A DNA stretch of 13,290 nucleotides, from the NCBI GenBank assembly GCA_040255585.1, contig JBDZVI010000079.1, forward strand, positions 1 to 13,290, written 5' to 3'. The first letter of the stretch is position 1. Each line of letters opens with the position of its first letter. The notes beneath the pieces were generated by a model that saw nothing but the letters and a program-made list of their open reading frames with translations, had not been told where the DNA came from and did no database searches. The stretch is from JAAYYF01 sp040255585. GTDB lineage: Bacteria > Deinococcota > Deinococci > Deinococcales > Trueperaceae. Position numbers and translations under genes: made by a program. Below are positions 1 through 7,923 of this stretch, piece by piece.

Positions 1-1147
1 CGATCAGGGCGCCGCCCGCCCGGATGTCGGCCGCATGCATCGCGGTGCCCTTGAGCGGTCCGCCGCGGATCTCGAGGCACTGGTCTTCCAGGAAGAGCCG
101 CGCTCCGGCGCGCGCCAACTCGTCGACGTGGGTGAACCGGTCAGGGTAGACGTGGTCGCGGACGTGGCTGAGCCCAGGAAGCGTGGCCAGGTAGGCGGAG
201 AACGGTGCCTGCAGGTCGGTGGGGACGCCGGGGTACTCGCGAGCTTCGATGTCGATGGGGCGCAGCGGCCCCGTCGCGTCGATGCTCACGCTGTCCTGGC
301 CGCGCGTCACCACCACGCCGGTGCGCTCGAGCGCGTCGAGGACCGCGCTCATGTGCTCGGGAGCGACGTCCGTCACGGTGATCTGCCCCCGCGTCGCGGC
401 GGCGGCGAGAAGGTACGTGCCGGCCTCGATGCGATCGGCGATCGGGCGGTAATCGACGCCGCGCAGCCTGTCGACGCCTCGCACGCGGACGGTGCTCGTG
501 CCGGCGCCCTCGATGTCTGCGCCCATGCCGCGCAGCATGTTGGCGAGGTCCGGGACCTCCGGCTCGCGGGCGGCGTTCTCGATGACGACCTCGCCCGCCG
601 ACAGGGCGGCCGCCAGGATGATGTTCTGGGTCCCTCCGACGGTCGGCGCCTCGAACGCGACCGTGCCGGCGAGCTTGCCGTGGCGGAAGGCGTAGAAGTC
701 GCCGTCCTCCTCCTGGATGGTGGCGCCGATGGCCTCGAAGGCGGCGATGTGCCGGTCGACCGGTCGGGGTCCGAACGCGCAGCCGCCGGGCATGCTCACC
801 CGCGCTTCGCCCGTGCGGCCTAGGAGCGCGCCCATGATGACGAACGAGGCGCGCATCTTGCTCACGAGCGAGTAGGGGGCGTGGTGCGAGACCAGGTTGG
901 CGGCGTGCAGGTGCAGGTCGTGGCCTTCCCACCGGGTGGCGACGCCGACGTGCCGCAGGATCTCCTCGCTGACGAGGACGTCGGAGAGCTTGGGTACGTC
1001 GCGGAGCACGACCGGCTCGTCCGTCAGGAGGGCGGCGAGCATGAGGTAGAGGGCGGAGTTCTTGGCCCGGTATGCCGCCAGCTCGCCCTTGAGGGGCGTT
1101 CCGCCGCGTACCAGCAGGATGTCGTCTTGCGGCATCTGGTTCTCCAT
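1..1147 (-). CDS. murA: UDP-N-acetylglucosamine 1-carboxyvinyltransferase (MurA), partial
   Basis: Transfers enolpyruvate from PEP to UDP-GlcNAc, the first committed cytosolic step of peptidoglycan synthesis. The reading frame stays open to the left edge, so 382 residues are visible and roughly the last 40-50 of a usual ~420-430 are missing. Family landmarks seen: AKNSAL with Lys29-Asn30 near the N-terminus, KMRAS with Arg99, the loop GGCAFGPRPVDRH with the PEP-binding Cys123 (the fosfomycin target) and Arg128, and YPGVPTDLQAP with the general-base Asp311. The final catalytic Arg lies beyond the edge. The start is ATG at 1147, which leaves the usual short lead-in before the first beta strand. 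A second in-frame ATG at 1135 is possible. No strong Shine-Dalgarno is visible. The frame upstream is open but has no ATG, GTG or TTG nearby. It is transcribed divergently from the RHH-kinase pair. Confidence 0.95.
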   Translation of the reverse strand, partial: MENQMPQDDILLVRGGTPLKGELAAYRAKNSALYLMLAALLTDEPVVLRDVPKLSDVLVSEEILRHVGVATRWEGHDLHLHAANLVSHHAPYSLVSKMRASFVIMGALLGRTGEARVSMPGGCAFGPRPVDRHIAAFEAIGATIQEEDGDFYAFRHGKLAGTVAFEAPTVGGTQNIILAAALSAGEVVIENAAREPEVPDLANMLRGMGADIEGAGTSTVRVRGVDRLRGVDYRPIADRIEAGTYLLAAAATRGQITVTDVAPEHMSAVLDALERTGVVVTRGQDSVSIDATGPLRPIDIEAREYPGVPTDLQAPFSAYLATLPGLSHVRDHVYPDRFTHVDELARAGARLFLEDQCLEIRGGPLKGTAMHAADIRAGGALI

Positions 1148-1285
1148 CGGCGCGCCACCGGGGCGCGCGAACTCGAGCGGGCCGATCGGTTCGACCGGGC
1201 GGTGAAGGCGTCTCCGGCGCTCGCTAGGACGTCTGGCCGGAGCTACTGCAGCACGATGTGCAACTTACACATGGCCCTCAGCGGT

Positions 1286-1314
1286 AGTGTATGCTGCTTG
1301 AGGCGCCGCGTCAA
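1286..1314 (-). promoter_or_regulatory. Predicted sigma-70-type promoter for murA
   Basis: On the minus strand, TTGACG (1314-1309) and TACACT (1291-1286) are separated by exactly 17 bases, matching the -35 and -10 consensus at 5/6 and 4/6 positions. Transcription would begin near 1279, leaving a 5' UTR of about 130 nt before the murA ATG. I see no riboswitch or terminator in that UTR. No other strong minus-strand promoter is apparent between here and murA. Confidence 0.6.
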
Positions 1315-1442
1315 GAACACGCTCATACTCCTGTAGAGTAGAGCACTCAGCGGGCGACGCACGCAGCAGGCACGGCGGACGAACCCCGATCCCGCCCCGG
1401 GAAGTCTTCGAGCAGGTGCGGTGGATAGACGGAGGGATGGCC

Positions 1443-1652
1443 TTGGCCAAGCGCGAGAAGAGCAAGCGGCTCCAGGTCGTGATCACTGAGGAGCAAGACT
1501 CGCTCCTCACCAAGACGGCGTACCAGCTCTCCAACCCGGAGAGGTTGGTCTCGAAGTCCGAGGTCGTACGCCTCGGCATCGAGATGCTCAACCGCGCCGT
1601 CGAGCAAGGCGAACTCGACCCCGAGATCCTGAAGGCCCTCGACGAGGCCTAG
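1443..1652 (+). CDS. Small ribbon-helix-helix (CopG/Arc-like) DNA-binding protein
   Basis: A 69-residue protein with a basic N-terminus, then a short beta strand (KRLQVVIT), a helix (EEQDSLLTKTAYQLS), a turn, and a second helix (SKSEVVRLGIEMLNRA). This is the layout of a dimeric ribbon-helix-helix repressor, in which the paired strands contact the DNA major groove. Three in-frame starts exist: GTG 1416, ATG 1437 and TTG 1443. I chose TTG because GGAGGG (1431-1436) sits 6 nt before it, whereas the same motif abuts the ATG. The result, MAKREKSKRLQ, also looks like a natural N-terminus. The stop lies 18 nt before the kinase gene, so the two are probably co-transcribed. It may autoregulate the pair or be a kinase substrate, but neither is shown by the sequence. 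The family call rests on pattern only. Confidence 0.8.
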   Translation: MAKREKSKRLQVVITEEQDSLLTKTAYQLSNPERLVSKSEVVRLGIEMLNRAVEQGELDPEILKALDEA

Positions 1653-1670
1653 GCCGGCTCTGGCGTAGGC

Positions 1671-3521
1671 ATGTTCGAGCCTGGGGAGAGAGTCGACGAC
1701 CGTTACGAGGTCCTCGGCCCGCTTGGGGTCGGGGGGATGGCGCACGTGTTCCGCGCGCGCGACACCCATCTGGAGCGCACCGTGGCGCTCAAGGTCTTGC
1801 GTCCGCACCTGACCGAGGCCGACAGCGAGCGCTTCAGGCGAGAGATCCGCGCGCTCGCGCGCCTGAACCACCCGGGGATAGTGGCCATCTACGACCTTGG
1901 CCTCGGGAAGAACGTCTACTTCGCGATGGAGCTGATCGAAGGCGGTCCCATGACCGACCTCGGCCCCTACGAGGGCGATCCGGAGGGCGCCGACCGGCTC
2001 CTTGGCGCGGCGATAACGGTAGCGGAGGCGCTCGGCTACGTGCACCGCCTCGGCATGGTCCACCGCGACCTCACGCCTCGCAACATCCTCGTGACCGCCC
2101 ACGGCACCCCCAAGGTCATGGACTTCGGCCTGGTGCAACTCACGGAGACGTCGCGCGCGCTCACGCGCACGGGCTTCACGCTCGGAACGCCGCAGTACAT
2201 GGCCCCGGAGCAGGCCACGGGCGAGCCGACCGGCGCCGCCACCGACCTCTACGCCTTCGGCGCCGTGCTGTATAGGGCCGTGACGGGCAAGGCCGCGTTC
2301 GACGCCGACAACGACCAGGCCGTCCTCTACCAGCACGTCTACGGCACGCCGACGCACCCGCAGGAACTCAACCCGCAGGTGCCAACCTCGCTGGCGCGCC
2401 TGATCCTGGCGTTGATGGAGAAGGACCCCAACAAGCGCCCGACCTCCGGCTGGGCGGTGGCGGACACGCTGCGCGCCATCCGCTCGGCCGAGCTGCAGCG
2501 GGCCCCGCAACGCGCCCAGGCGGGCCCAGGCCGCACCGGCGCCTACCCTACCGGTCCGACGAACGCCGCCTCTCTCCGGCGGCTCTGGACGCTGGCACTC
2601 GACGAGGGGCCGCAGTTCCCGTCGGGCCTCTCCTCCTCCGCCGGCTTCCTCCTCGTCGGGCAGCGCTCCGACTCCCTCGCGGTCGTGCGCCCGGCGGACG
2701 GCGGCCTCCAGGCGACGTTCGCTCTTCACGACGAGGTGAGTCAGCCGCCCCTCGTCATGGGCGACACGCTCTACGTGGTGAGCCGCGAGGGGGCCATCCG
2801 GGCCATCGCGTGGCCCCGCGGCGAGGTGGCGTGGCAGCGCCTCGACGAGGAGATCGTCGGAGCAGCCCCCTACGGCGACGAGCTGATCCTCGCGCTGGGG
2901 GACGGGGTGGCGCGGTGGACGCCGGCGGGCGACGAGGTATGGCGTGTTCCGCTCGGGGCCCCCCCGGCCGCCGCGCCAACGTTGCACGCCGGCCTGACGC
3001 TCGTGCCGACGCGCGACGGCTGGCTCCACGCCGTCCGTACCGAGGCCGGGGCGTCGGCCTTCAAGATCGAGGTCGGGGCGGTCACCACCCCGCCTTCCGC
3101 GGCCGGCGGCCTGCTGTTCATCCCGGTCAGGCAAGGCGAGGTGCACGCTTTCGACCTCGCGAAGCGCGAGGTCGTCTGGAGCTACGACCTGGAAGGCGAG
3201 CAGTGGAGCACGCCGGTGGCGTGGCAACAGTACGTCTACGTCGTCTCCTGGGGCCAGCGGCTGCACTGCCTCGCCCTGCGCAGCGGCGATGACGTATGGA
3301 CGCGCCCCCTCCCCGCCCCCGTCACGGCGCCGCCGGTGGTCGCCGCCGGCGTCCTGTACGTGGTGACGGAAGGGGGCGACCTCATCGTGCTCGACGCCCG
3401 CAGCGGCCGGGTCCTGCTACTGGACCGGGTCGCGAACGCGGCCATCCAGGCGCCGCCCTTGCCGCTCGGCGAGCGACTCTTCGTGGCGGCGCTCGACGGC
3501 ACCCTCGCGGCCTACGGCTAG
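1671..3521 (+). CDS. Hanks-type Ser/Thr protein kinase with C-terminal PQQ-type beta-propeller
   Basis: A 616-residue eukaryotic-like kinase. The kinase domain spans about residues 11-270: glycine loop LGVGGMAHV (18-26), ATP-binding Lys41 in VALKVL, helix-C Glu58, catalytic loop HRDLTPRN with Asp133 and Asn138, DFG at 151-153, a Thr-rich activation segment (T158, T160, S161, T165, T167, T170, T173) and APE at 178-180. All residues needed for phosphotransfer are present. The usual catalytic-loop Lys (HRDLKPxN) is Thr135. After a Pro/Gly/Ala-rich linker (271-303), residues ~305-616 hold seven or eight repeats of about 40 residues of the form GxLYVVxxxGxLxAxDxxxGxxxW. This is the PQQ/quinoprotein beta-propeller pattern. 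No hydrophobic segment is present, so both halves should be cytosolic. The nearest described relative by architecture is RqkA of Deinococcus radiodurans, a PQQ-responsive kinase linked to DNA damage tolerance. Whether this one binds PQQ is unknown. The start is ATG 1671, and its Shine-Dalgarno is weak. Confidence 0.93.
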   Translation: MFEPGERVDDRYEVLGPLGVGGMAHVFRARDTHLERTVALKVLRPHLTEADSERFRREIRALARLNHPGIVAIYDLGLGKNVYFAMELIEGGPMTDLGPYEGDPEGADRLLGAAITVAEALGYVHRLGMVHRDLTPRNILVTAHGTPKVMDFGLVQLTETSRALTRTGFTLGTPQYMAPEQATGEPTGAATDLYAFGAVLYRAVTGKAAFDADNDQAVLYQHVYGTPTHPQELNPQVPTSLARLILALMEKDPNKRPTSGWAVADTLRAIRSAELQRAPQRAQAGPGRTGAYPTGPTNAASLRRLWTLALDEGPQFPSGLSSSAGFLLVGQRSDSLAVVRPADGGLQATFALHDEVSQPPLVMGDTLYVVSREGAIRAIAWPRGEVAWQRLDEEIVGAAPYGDELILALGDGVARWTPAGDEVWRVPLGAPPAAAPTLHAGLTLVPTRDGWLHAVRTEAGASAFKIEVGAVTTPPSAAGGLLFIPVRQGEVHAFDLAKREVVWSYDLEGEQWSTPVAWQQYVYVVSWGQRLHCLALRSGDDVWTRPLPAPVTAPPVVAAGVLYVVTEGGDLIVLDARSGRVLLLDRVANAAIQAPPLPLGERLFVAALDGTLAAYG

Positions 3522-3531
3522 CGCTCGCGGC

Positions 3532-3557
3532 GCGGCCAGCGCCTAGGCGCTGGCCGC
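3532..3557. terminator. 26-nt perfect palindrome at a convergent gene junction, probable bidirectional terminator hairpin
   Basis: Every base from 3532 to 3557 pairs with its mirror partner around the centre 3544/3545. As RNA this gives an 11-bp GC-rich stem capped by a CUAG tetraloop on either strand. It lies between the kinase stop (3521) and the cimA coding end, and the cimA TAG stop codon (3545-3543) sits in the loop. Neither side has a T-run, so it is not a textbook intrinsic terminator. It may stop transcription from both sides with help, or protect 3' ends. Confidence 0.55.
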
Positions 3558-5189
3558 CAGCCCGCGATCCGTCAGGACCGGCGCTACCCCGTCCGTGACG
3601 AGCTTGTACTCGTAGGCGTCCAGGAGGGCCTCGTAAGAGGCCTCGATGATGTTCGTGCTCGCCCCGACCGTGCTCCACGTAGTGGTGCCGTCGCCCATCT
3701 CGACCTGCACGCGTACCACGCTCGCGGTGCCCGTTTCGGGGCCGGAGAGCACGCGCACCTTGTAGTCGCGGAGCGTGAGGCCGCGCAGCGCCGGGTAGAA
3801 GGCCCCGAGCGCCTTGAGTAGACCGCGGTCGAGGGCGTTGACGGGGCCGTCGCCCGACGCGGCGCTATGCTCCTCGTGGTCGCCTACGCGCAGCCTGACG
3901 GTGGCCTCGCAGCGCGGGGCACCCACGGTCTTGTCGATCATCACGGTGAAACCGTCGATATGGAAGTAGGGCTCGAAGCCGCCCTGCAGCTTGCGCGTGA
4001 GGAGCTGGAAGCTCGCCTCCGCGCCCTCGAACGCGTACCCGCGCGCCTCGAGCTCCTTGATGTGGGCCACCACCGCACGCGTGTCCGTGTTGCCGGCGAT
4101 GAAGACGCGGCCTTCCCCGTCGCCGCCGGTGGCCGCCTCGCCCCACTCCGCGAGCTTGGCCACCACGTTGGCGCGGCCTGACAGGTCGGAGACGAGGACC
4201 CTGCGCCGGTTACCGACGCTCTCCGGAGCGATGTGCTCGTAGGTCTGCGGATGCTTGTTGACGGCCGAGACGTGGATGCCGCCCTTGTGGGCGAAGGCGC
4301 CGTCGCCGACGTACGCGGCCCGGAAGTTGGGTGCCAGGTTGGCGCGCTCGTCGACGTAGCGCGAGAGGCTCTTGAGCTCGTCGAGCCGCTGCGGCTGCGG
4401 CCTACCGAGCTTGAGCGCGAGGTTGGCGACGATGCTGACGAGGTTGGCGTTGCCGCAGCGCTCCCCGTAACCGTTGATGGTGCCTTGGACGTGCGTGGCC
4501 CCCGCCTGCACGGCTGCGAGGGAGTTGGCTACTGCCAGCTCGCCGTCGTTGTGAGCGTGGATGCCGACGGGCACGGGGCTGAAGGCGGTGACGAGCCCCG
4601 TGGCGGCGCGGACGCGGTCGGGCAGTGAGCCGCCGTTCGTGTCGCAGAGCACGATCCGGTCCGCCCCGCCGGCCAGGGCGGCGCGCAGCGTGGCCAGGGC
4701 GTACTCCGGGTCGGCGGCGTGGCCGTCGAAGAAGTGCTCGGCCAGGTAGAGCACCTGGCGGCCCTGCGAGCGTAGGTACTCGACCGACGACCTGATCATC
4801 TCGAGGTTCTGATCTAGCGTGGCCCCGAGCGCGTGCTCGACGTGGAACGTCCATGACTTGCCGAAGATGGCGAGGACTTCCGTCTCGGCGTCAAGCAAGG
4901 CCTTGAGGTTGCCGTCGTCCTCCGGGGCGAGGTCCTTGTGGCGCGTGCTTCCGAACGCGGTCAGCTTCGCGCGGTTGAGCCGCACGCCCTTCATCTCCTC
5001 GAAGAAGCGCGCGTCCTTGGGGTTCGAACCTGGCCAGCCGCCCTCGATGTAGTCGACGCCGAACGCGTCCAGGCGCTTCGCGATCGCGATCTTGTCGTGC
5101 TCCGTGAAGTGGACGTCCTGACCCTGCGTCCCGTCACGCAGGGTGGTGTCGTAGATCTCTACCCTCACGGCTGTCGGCTCCTCGGTCAT
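3543..5189 (-). CDS. cimA: (R)-citramalate synthase
   Basis: Condenses pyruvate with acetyl-CoA to (R)-citramalate, which the leucine-pathway isomerase and dehydrogenase convert to 2-oxobutyrate, giving isoleucine without threonine deaminase. At 548 residues it fits the long bacterial citramalate synthase group. An N-terminal HMGL-like TIM barrel carries TTLRDGTQ (catalytic Arg18, metal ligand Asp19), HAHND (metal ligands His211 and His213) and NGYGERCGN. A linker with FAHKGGIHVSAV follows. The C-terminal LeuA-type allosteric domain (~410-540) ends in WSTVGASTNIIEASYEALLDAYEYKL. The YIEGGWPGSNP and GKSWTFHV segments favour CimA over LeuA. The neighbour leuA is clearly the isopropylmalate synthase, which supports this. 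The start ATG 5189 is preceded by GAGGTG with 5-nt spacing, and that motif overlaps the leuA stop. It is the last gene of the operon. Confidence 0.92.
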   Translation of the reverse strand: MTEEPTAVRVEIYDTTLRDGTQGQDVHFTEHDKIAIAKRLDAFGVDYIEGGWPGSNPKDARFFEEMKGVRLNRAKLTAFGSTRHKDLAPEDDGNLKALLDAETEVLAIFGKSWTFHVEHALGATLDQNLEMIRSSVEYLRSQGRQVLYLAEHFFDGHAADPEYALATLRAALAGGADRIVLCDTNGGSLPDRVRAATGLVTAFSPVPVGIHAHNDGELAVANSLAAVQAGATHVQGTINGYGERCGNANLVSIVANLALKLGRPQPQRLDELKSLSRYVDERANLAPNFRAAYVGDGAFAHKGGIHVSAVNKHPQTYEHIAPESVGNRRRVLVSDLSGRANVVAKLAEWGEAATGGDGEGRVFIAGNTDTRAVVAHIKELEARGYAFEGAEASFQLLTRKLQGGFEPYFHIDGFTVMIDKTVGAPRCEATVRLRVGDHEEHSAASGDGPVNALDRGLLKALGAFYPALRGLTLRDYKVRVLSGPETGTASVVRVQVEMGDGTTTWSTVGASTNIIEASYEALLDAYEYKLVTDGVAPVLTDRGLAASA

Positions 5190-5194
5190 GCGCT

Positions 5195-5200
5195 CACCTC
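5195..5200 (-). promoter_or_regulatory. Ribosome binding site of cimA overlapping the leuA stop
   Basis: GAGGTG on the minus strand, 5 nt before the cimA ATG. Its first bases are shared with the leuA TGA stop (5201-5199), so ribosomes finishing leuA are delivered directly to cimA. This fixes the cimA start and argues for translational coupling. Confidence 0.75.
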
Positions 5201-6755
5201 AAGGCACGGCCATGGTGACGGCTTTCGCCTCCACCTTGGCGCGCCCCACGCCCGCCGCTAGCTTGTTGATGACGTCCACGTAGGCGAGCACCGAGGCGTG
5301 AACGACGTCGGTGGAGATGGCCCGCCCGTACAACGTGCGCCCATCGGCCGTCGCCCTGATCGTGACCTCACCGAGCGCGTCGGTGCCGCTGCCGATGGCC
5401 TTGAGGTCGTAGCTCTCGAGCTCGAACGGGATCGGGGCGAGCGAGGCCAGCGCCTTGTAGGCGGCGTCGACGGGCCCCGAGCCCGTGGCGGTCGCCTCGA
5501 GCACCTCCGCCGGCGTGCCGAGCCTCACGAGCGCCTGCGGGGTCATGGCGCCCGTGCCCGACTGGAACTGGAGGTGGTCAAGCCTGTAGGTCTCGGCGAC
5601 CTTCACGATCTCGTTCTCGACGAGCGCCCTGAGATCGTCGGTGGTGACGCTCTGCTTGAGGTCGGCGAGCTCCTTGAACTGCCTGAAGAGCTCGTTGAGC
5701 TGCTCCGCGGACAGGTCGGTGTAGCCCAGCTCGCCGAGGCGCTGCCTGAAGGCGTTGCGCCCGGAATGCTTGCCCATCACGAGGACACCCGCCTCGCGTC
5801 CGACGAGCTCGGCGTTCATGATCTCGTACGTGCTCTTGTTCTTGATCACGCCGTCCTGGTGGATGCCGGCCTCGTGCGCGAACGCGTTCTCGCCGACGAT
5901 GGCCTTGTTCGGCTGGACGAGCATCCCCGTGTAGCGCGACACGAGCCGCGAGACGCGGTAGAGCTCGCGGGTGTTGATGCCGATGTCGTGGCCGTAATGG
6001 TCGCGGCGCGTGTAGAGCGCCATGGCGACCTCCTCGAGCGACGTGTTGCCTGCCCGCTCCCCGATGCCGTTGACGGCCACCTCGACCTGCGTGACGCCGT
6101 TCTCGACGGCGGCGAGCGTGTTGGCGGTCGCCAGCCCAAGGTCGTCGTGGCAGTGCGTCGAGAGCGTCACGCCCCTGGCCTCTGGCACGTTCTCGAAGAT
6201 GGAGCGGATGAGCGCCCCGTAGTCCTGCGGGGTGCCGTAACCGGTCGTGTCGGGGATGTTGACGGTGGTGGCGCCGGCCGCGATGGCAGCGCGCACGAGC
6301 TGGTACACGAACTGCGGGTCGGCGCGCATGCAGTCCTGCGCCGAGAACTCGACGTCGTCCGTGAACGTCCTGGCGTGCCGCACCATCTCCTCTGAGATCT
6401 CGAGGACCTCGGCGCGGGTCTTGCGCAGCATGAACTCGAGGTGCACGTCGCTGGCGCTCGTGAAGATGTGTATGCGCCCGCGCTCGGCCGGCGCGATGGC
6501 CTTGGCCGCGCGCTCGATGTCGAGCTTGTGCGTGCGGGCGAGCGCGGCGATGACGGGCCCCTTGACCTCGCGCGCGATCTTGTCGACGCACTCGAAGTCG
6601 CCTTCGGACGTGATCGGGAAACCGGCCTCGATGATGTCGACGCCGAGCTTGGCGAGCGCCAACGCGATCTCGAGCTTCTGCTGCGTGTTGAGCGCGACGC
6701 CGGGGCTCTGCTCCCCGTCGCGCAACGTCGTATCGAAGAACTTGATGTACGACAT
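5199..6755 (-). CDS. leuA: 2-isopropylmalate synthase
   Basis: Condenses 2-oxoisovalerate with acetyl-CoA, the committed step to leucine. The 518-residue length is standard for the bacterial enzyme. The TIM barrel shows FDTTLRDGEQSPG (Arg12, Asp13), EAGFPITSEGDFE, IPDTTGYGTP, the metal ligands in STHCHDDLG (His201, His203) and NGIGERAGNTSLEE (Asn237). The subdomains follow with ENAFAHEAGIHQDGVIKN and MGKHSGRNAF. A C-terminal LeuA dimer/regulatory domain runs from about 385 to 518 (GSGPVDAAYKAL, then RAISTDVVHASVLAYVDVINKL), expected to bind leucine for feedback inhibition. The stop lies 9 nt before the cimA start, and the start is 69 nt after the ilvC stop. The upstream purine-rich stretch (GAGGTAGGTAGAGGG) serves as ribosome binding site. 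I am confident of the function because the motifs are those of LeuA rather than CimA or homocitrate synthase. Confidence 0.96.
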   Translation of the reverse strand: MSYIKFFDTTLRDGEQSPGVALNTQQKLEIALALAKLGVDIIEAGFPITSEGDFECVDKIAREVKGPVIAALARTHKLDIERAAKAIAPAERGRIHIFTSASDVHLEFMLRKTRAEVLEISEEMVRHARTFTDDVEFSAQDCMRADPQFVYQLVRAAIAAGATTVNIPDTTGYGTPQDYGALIRSIFENVPEARGVTLSTHCHDDLGLATANTLAAVENGVTQVEVAVNGIGERAGNTSLEEVAMALYTRRDHYGHDIGINTRELYRVSRLVSRYTGMLVQPNKAIVGENAFAHEAGIHQDGVIKNKSTYEIMNAELVGREAGVLVMGKHSGRNAFRQRLGELGYTDLSAEQLNELFRQFKELADLKQSVTTDDLRALVENEIVKVAETYRLDHLQFQSGTGAMTPQALVRLGTPAEVLEATATGSGPVDAAYKALASLAPIPFELESYDLKAIGSGTDALGEVTIRATADGRTLYGRAISTDVVHASVLAYVDVINKLAAGVGRAKVEAKAVTMAVP

Positions 6756-6787
6756 GCCCTCTACCTACCTCTTCCTAATGCTCCGGT

Positions 6788-6806
6788 GCCGGGCACGCCG
6801 CCCGGC
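6788..6806 (-). other. 7-bp GC hairpin between ilvC and leuA
   Basis: GCCGGGC and GCCCGGC flank a 5-nt loop in the 69-nt gap between the ilvC stop and the leuA start. No U-tract follows on the minus strand, so it is unlikely to end transcription outright. It may trim or stabilise the upstream ilvBNC message, or partly reduce leuA-cimA expression. Confidence 0.4.
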
Positions 6807-6824
6807 GGTGCGTCCCGCGGCTTC

Positions 6825-7823
6825 TCAGCGCTTGCCTCCGATGAACGACATCATCTTGCGTAGTCGCGCACCCGTGCGGGTGAGAAGGTGGGCTTCCGTG
6901 GCCTTGCGCCCGGCCTTGAGGCGCGCCTGACCGGTCACGTTCTCCATCAGGAAATCGCTGGCGAACGCGCCGCTGCGGATGTCCGAGAGGACGCGCTTCA
7001 TCTCCGCCTTGGTGGCGTCGGTCACGATGCGCGGGCCCGTGCGGTAGTCGCCGAACTCGGCCGTGTTGCTGACCGAGTAGCGCATGCGTTCGAGGCCGCC
7101 CTCGTAGATGAGGTCGACGATGAGCTTCATCTCGTGGACGCACTCGAAGTACGCGATCTCCGGGTCGTAGCCCGCCTCGACGAGCGTCTCGAAACCGGCC
7201 TGCATGAGGTGGGTCACGCCGCCGCACAACACCGCCTGCTCGCCGAAGAGGTCGGTCTCCGTCTCCTCACGGAAGCTCGTCTCGAGCACGCCTGCGCGCG
7301 TGCCGCCGATGGCCTTGGCGTACGCCAGGCCCAGGTTCTTGGCGTTGCCGGTGGCGTCGACCTGGATGGCAAGGAGGCACGGCACGCCGCCGCCCTCGGT
7401 GTAGACGCGCCGCACGAGGTGCCCTGGTCCCTTCGGCGCGACCATGAAGACGTCGACGCCTTCCGGCGCCGCGATCTGGCCGAAGTGCACGTTGAAGCCG
7501 TGCGCGAACAGGAGGGCGTTGCCTGGGCGGAGGTGCGGCTTGATCTGAGCCTCGTAGACGGCCTTCTGCACCTCGTCCGGCAGGAGGATCATGACGAGGT
7601 CGCCGGCCTCGGCCGCCTCGGGCACCTCCATGACCTTCAGGCCCGCGGCCTCGGCCTCGGCCCACGAGGCCGAGCCGCGGCGCAGTCCGACGACGACGTT
7701 GGCGCCCGACTCCTTGGCGTTGAGCGCGTGGGCATGGCCCTGCGAGCCGTAGCCGAGCACGGCGATCGTCTTGCCTGCGAGGTGCTGAAGGTTGGCATCG
7801 GAGTCGTAATAGATGTTGGCCAT
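6825..7823 (-). CDS. ilvC: Ketol-acid reductoisomerase (NADP+), class I
   Basis: Isomerises and reduces acetolactate or acetohydroxybutyrate to the dihydroxy acids of the valine/leucine and isoleucine branches. The 332 residues match the short class I enzymes. A Rossmann motif, GYGSQGHAHALN, is at 24-35. The cofactor loop GLRRGSASW (46-54) has Arg and two Ser positioned for the NADPH 2'-phosphate. Further motifs are PDEVQ, FAHGFNVHFG with His108, APKGPGH, and the knotted C-terminal domain with Mg ligands Asp191 and Glu195 in ETETDLFGEQ, Glu227 and Glu231 in FECVHEMKL, and Ser252. The frame is open upstream into the ilvN region. The start was set at ATG 7823 because MANIYYDSDA is the normal beginning of the family, and AAGGAG lies about 12 nt upstream. 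It follows ilvN after 137 nt. Confidence 0.96.
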   Translation of the reverse strand: MANIYYDSDANLQHLAGKTIAVLGYGSQGHAHALNAKESGANVVVGLRRGSASWAEAEAAGLKVMEVPEAAEAGDLVMILLPDEVQKAVYEAQIKPHLRPGNALLFAHGFNVHFGQIAAPEGVDVFMVAPKGPGHLVRRVYTEGGGVPCLLAIQVDATGNAKNLGLAYAKAIGGTRAGVLETSFREETETDLFGEQAVLCGGVTHLMQAGFETLVEAGYDPEIAYFECVHEMKLIVDLIYEGGLERMRYSVSNTAEFGDYRTGPRIVTDATKAEMKRVLSDIRSGAFASDFLMENVTGQARLKAGRKATEAHLLTRTGARLRKMMSFIGGKR

Positions 7824-7923
7824 GCGGTTGTGGGTCTCCTTGTGGTGCGCCGGTCTCCGGCGAGGAAGGGGTCGGTTCGTGAGATTTAGTAGCTGGGCGG
7901 TGCCGCGCGTCGGTAGCGGCGAT

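Noticed and set aside
1298..1339. Plus-strand promoter for the RHH-kinase pair (TTGAGG with CATACT, or TAGAGT)
   Set aside because: TTGAGG and CATACT are 20 nt apart, and TAGAGT has only a poor -35. Too weak to annotate, although a promoter must exist nearby.
1347..3266. 639-codon open frame on the minus strand opposite the kinase gene
   Set aside because: The translation is Arg/Ala/Gly/His/Val-rich without domain motifs. It is the antisense shadow of a GC-rich gene whose codon bias removes stops.
5298..6395. 365-codon plus-strand frame opposite leuA (and similar frames at 35-823, 6888-7889 and 8057-8605)
   Set aside because: Same GC-driven shadow effect over genes with clear family motifs.
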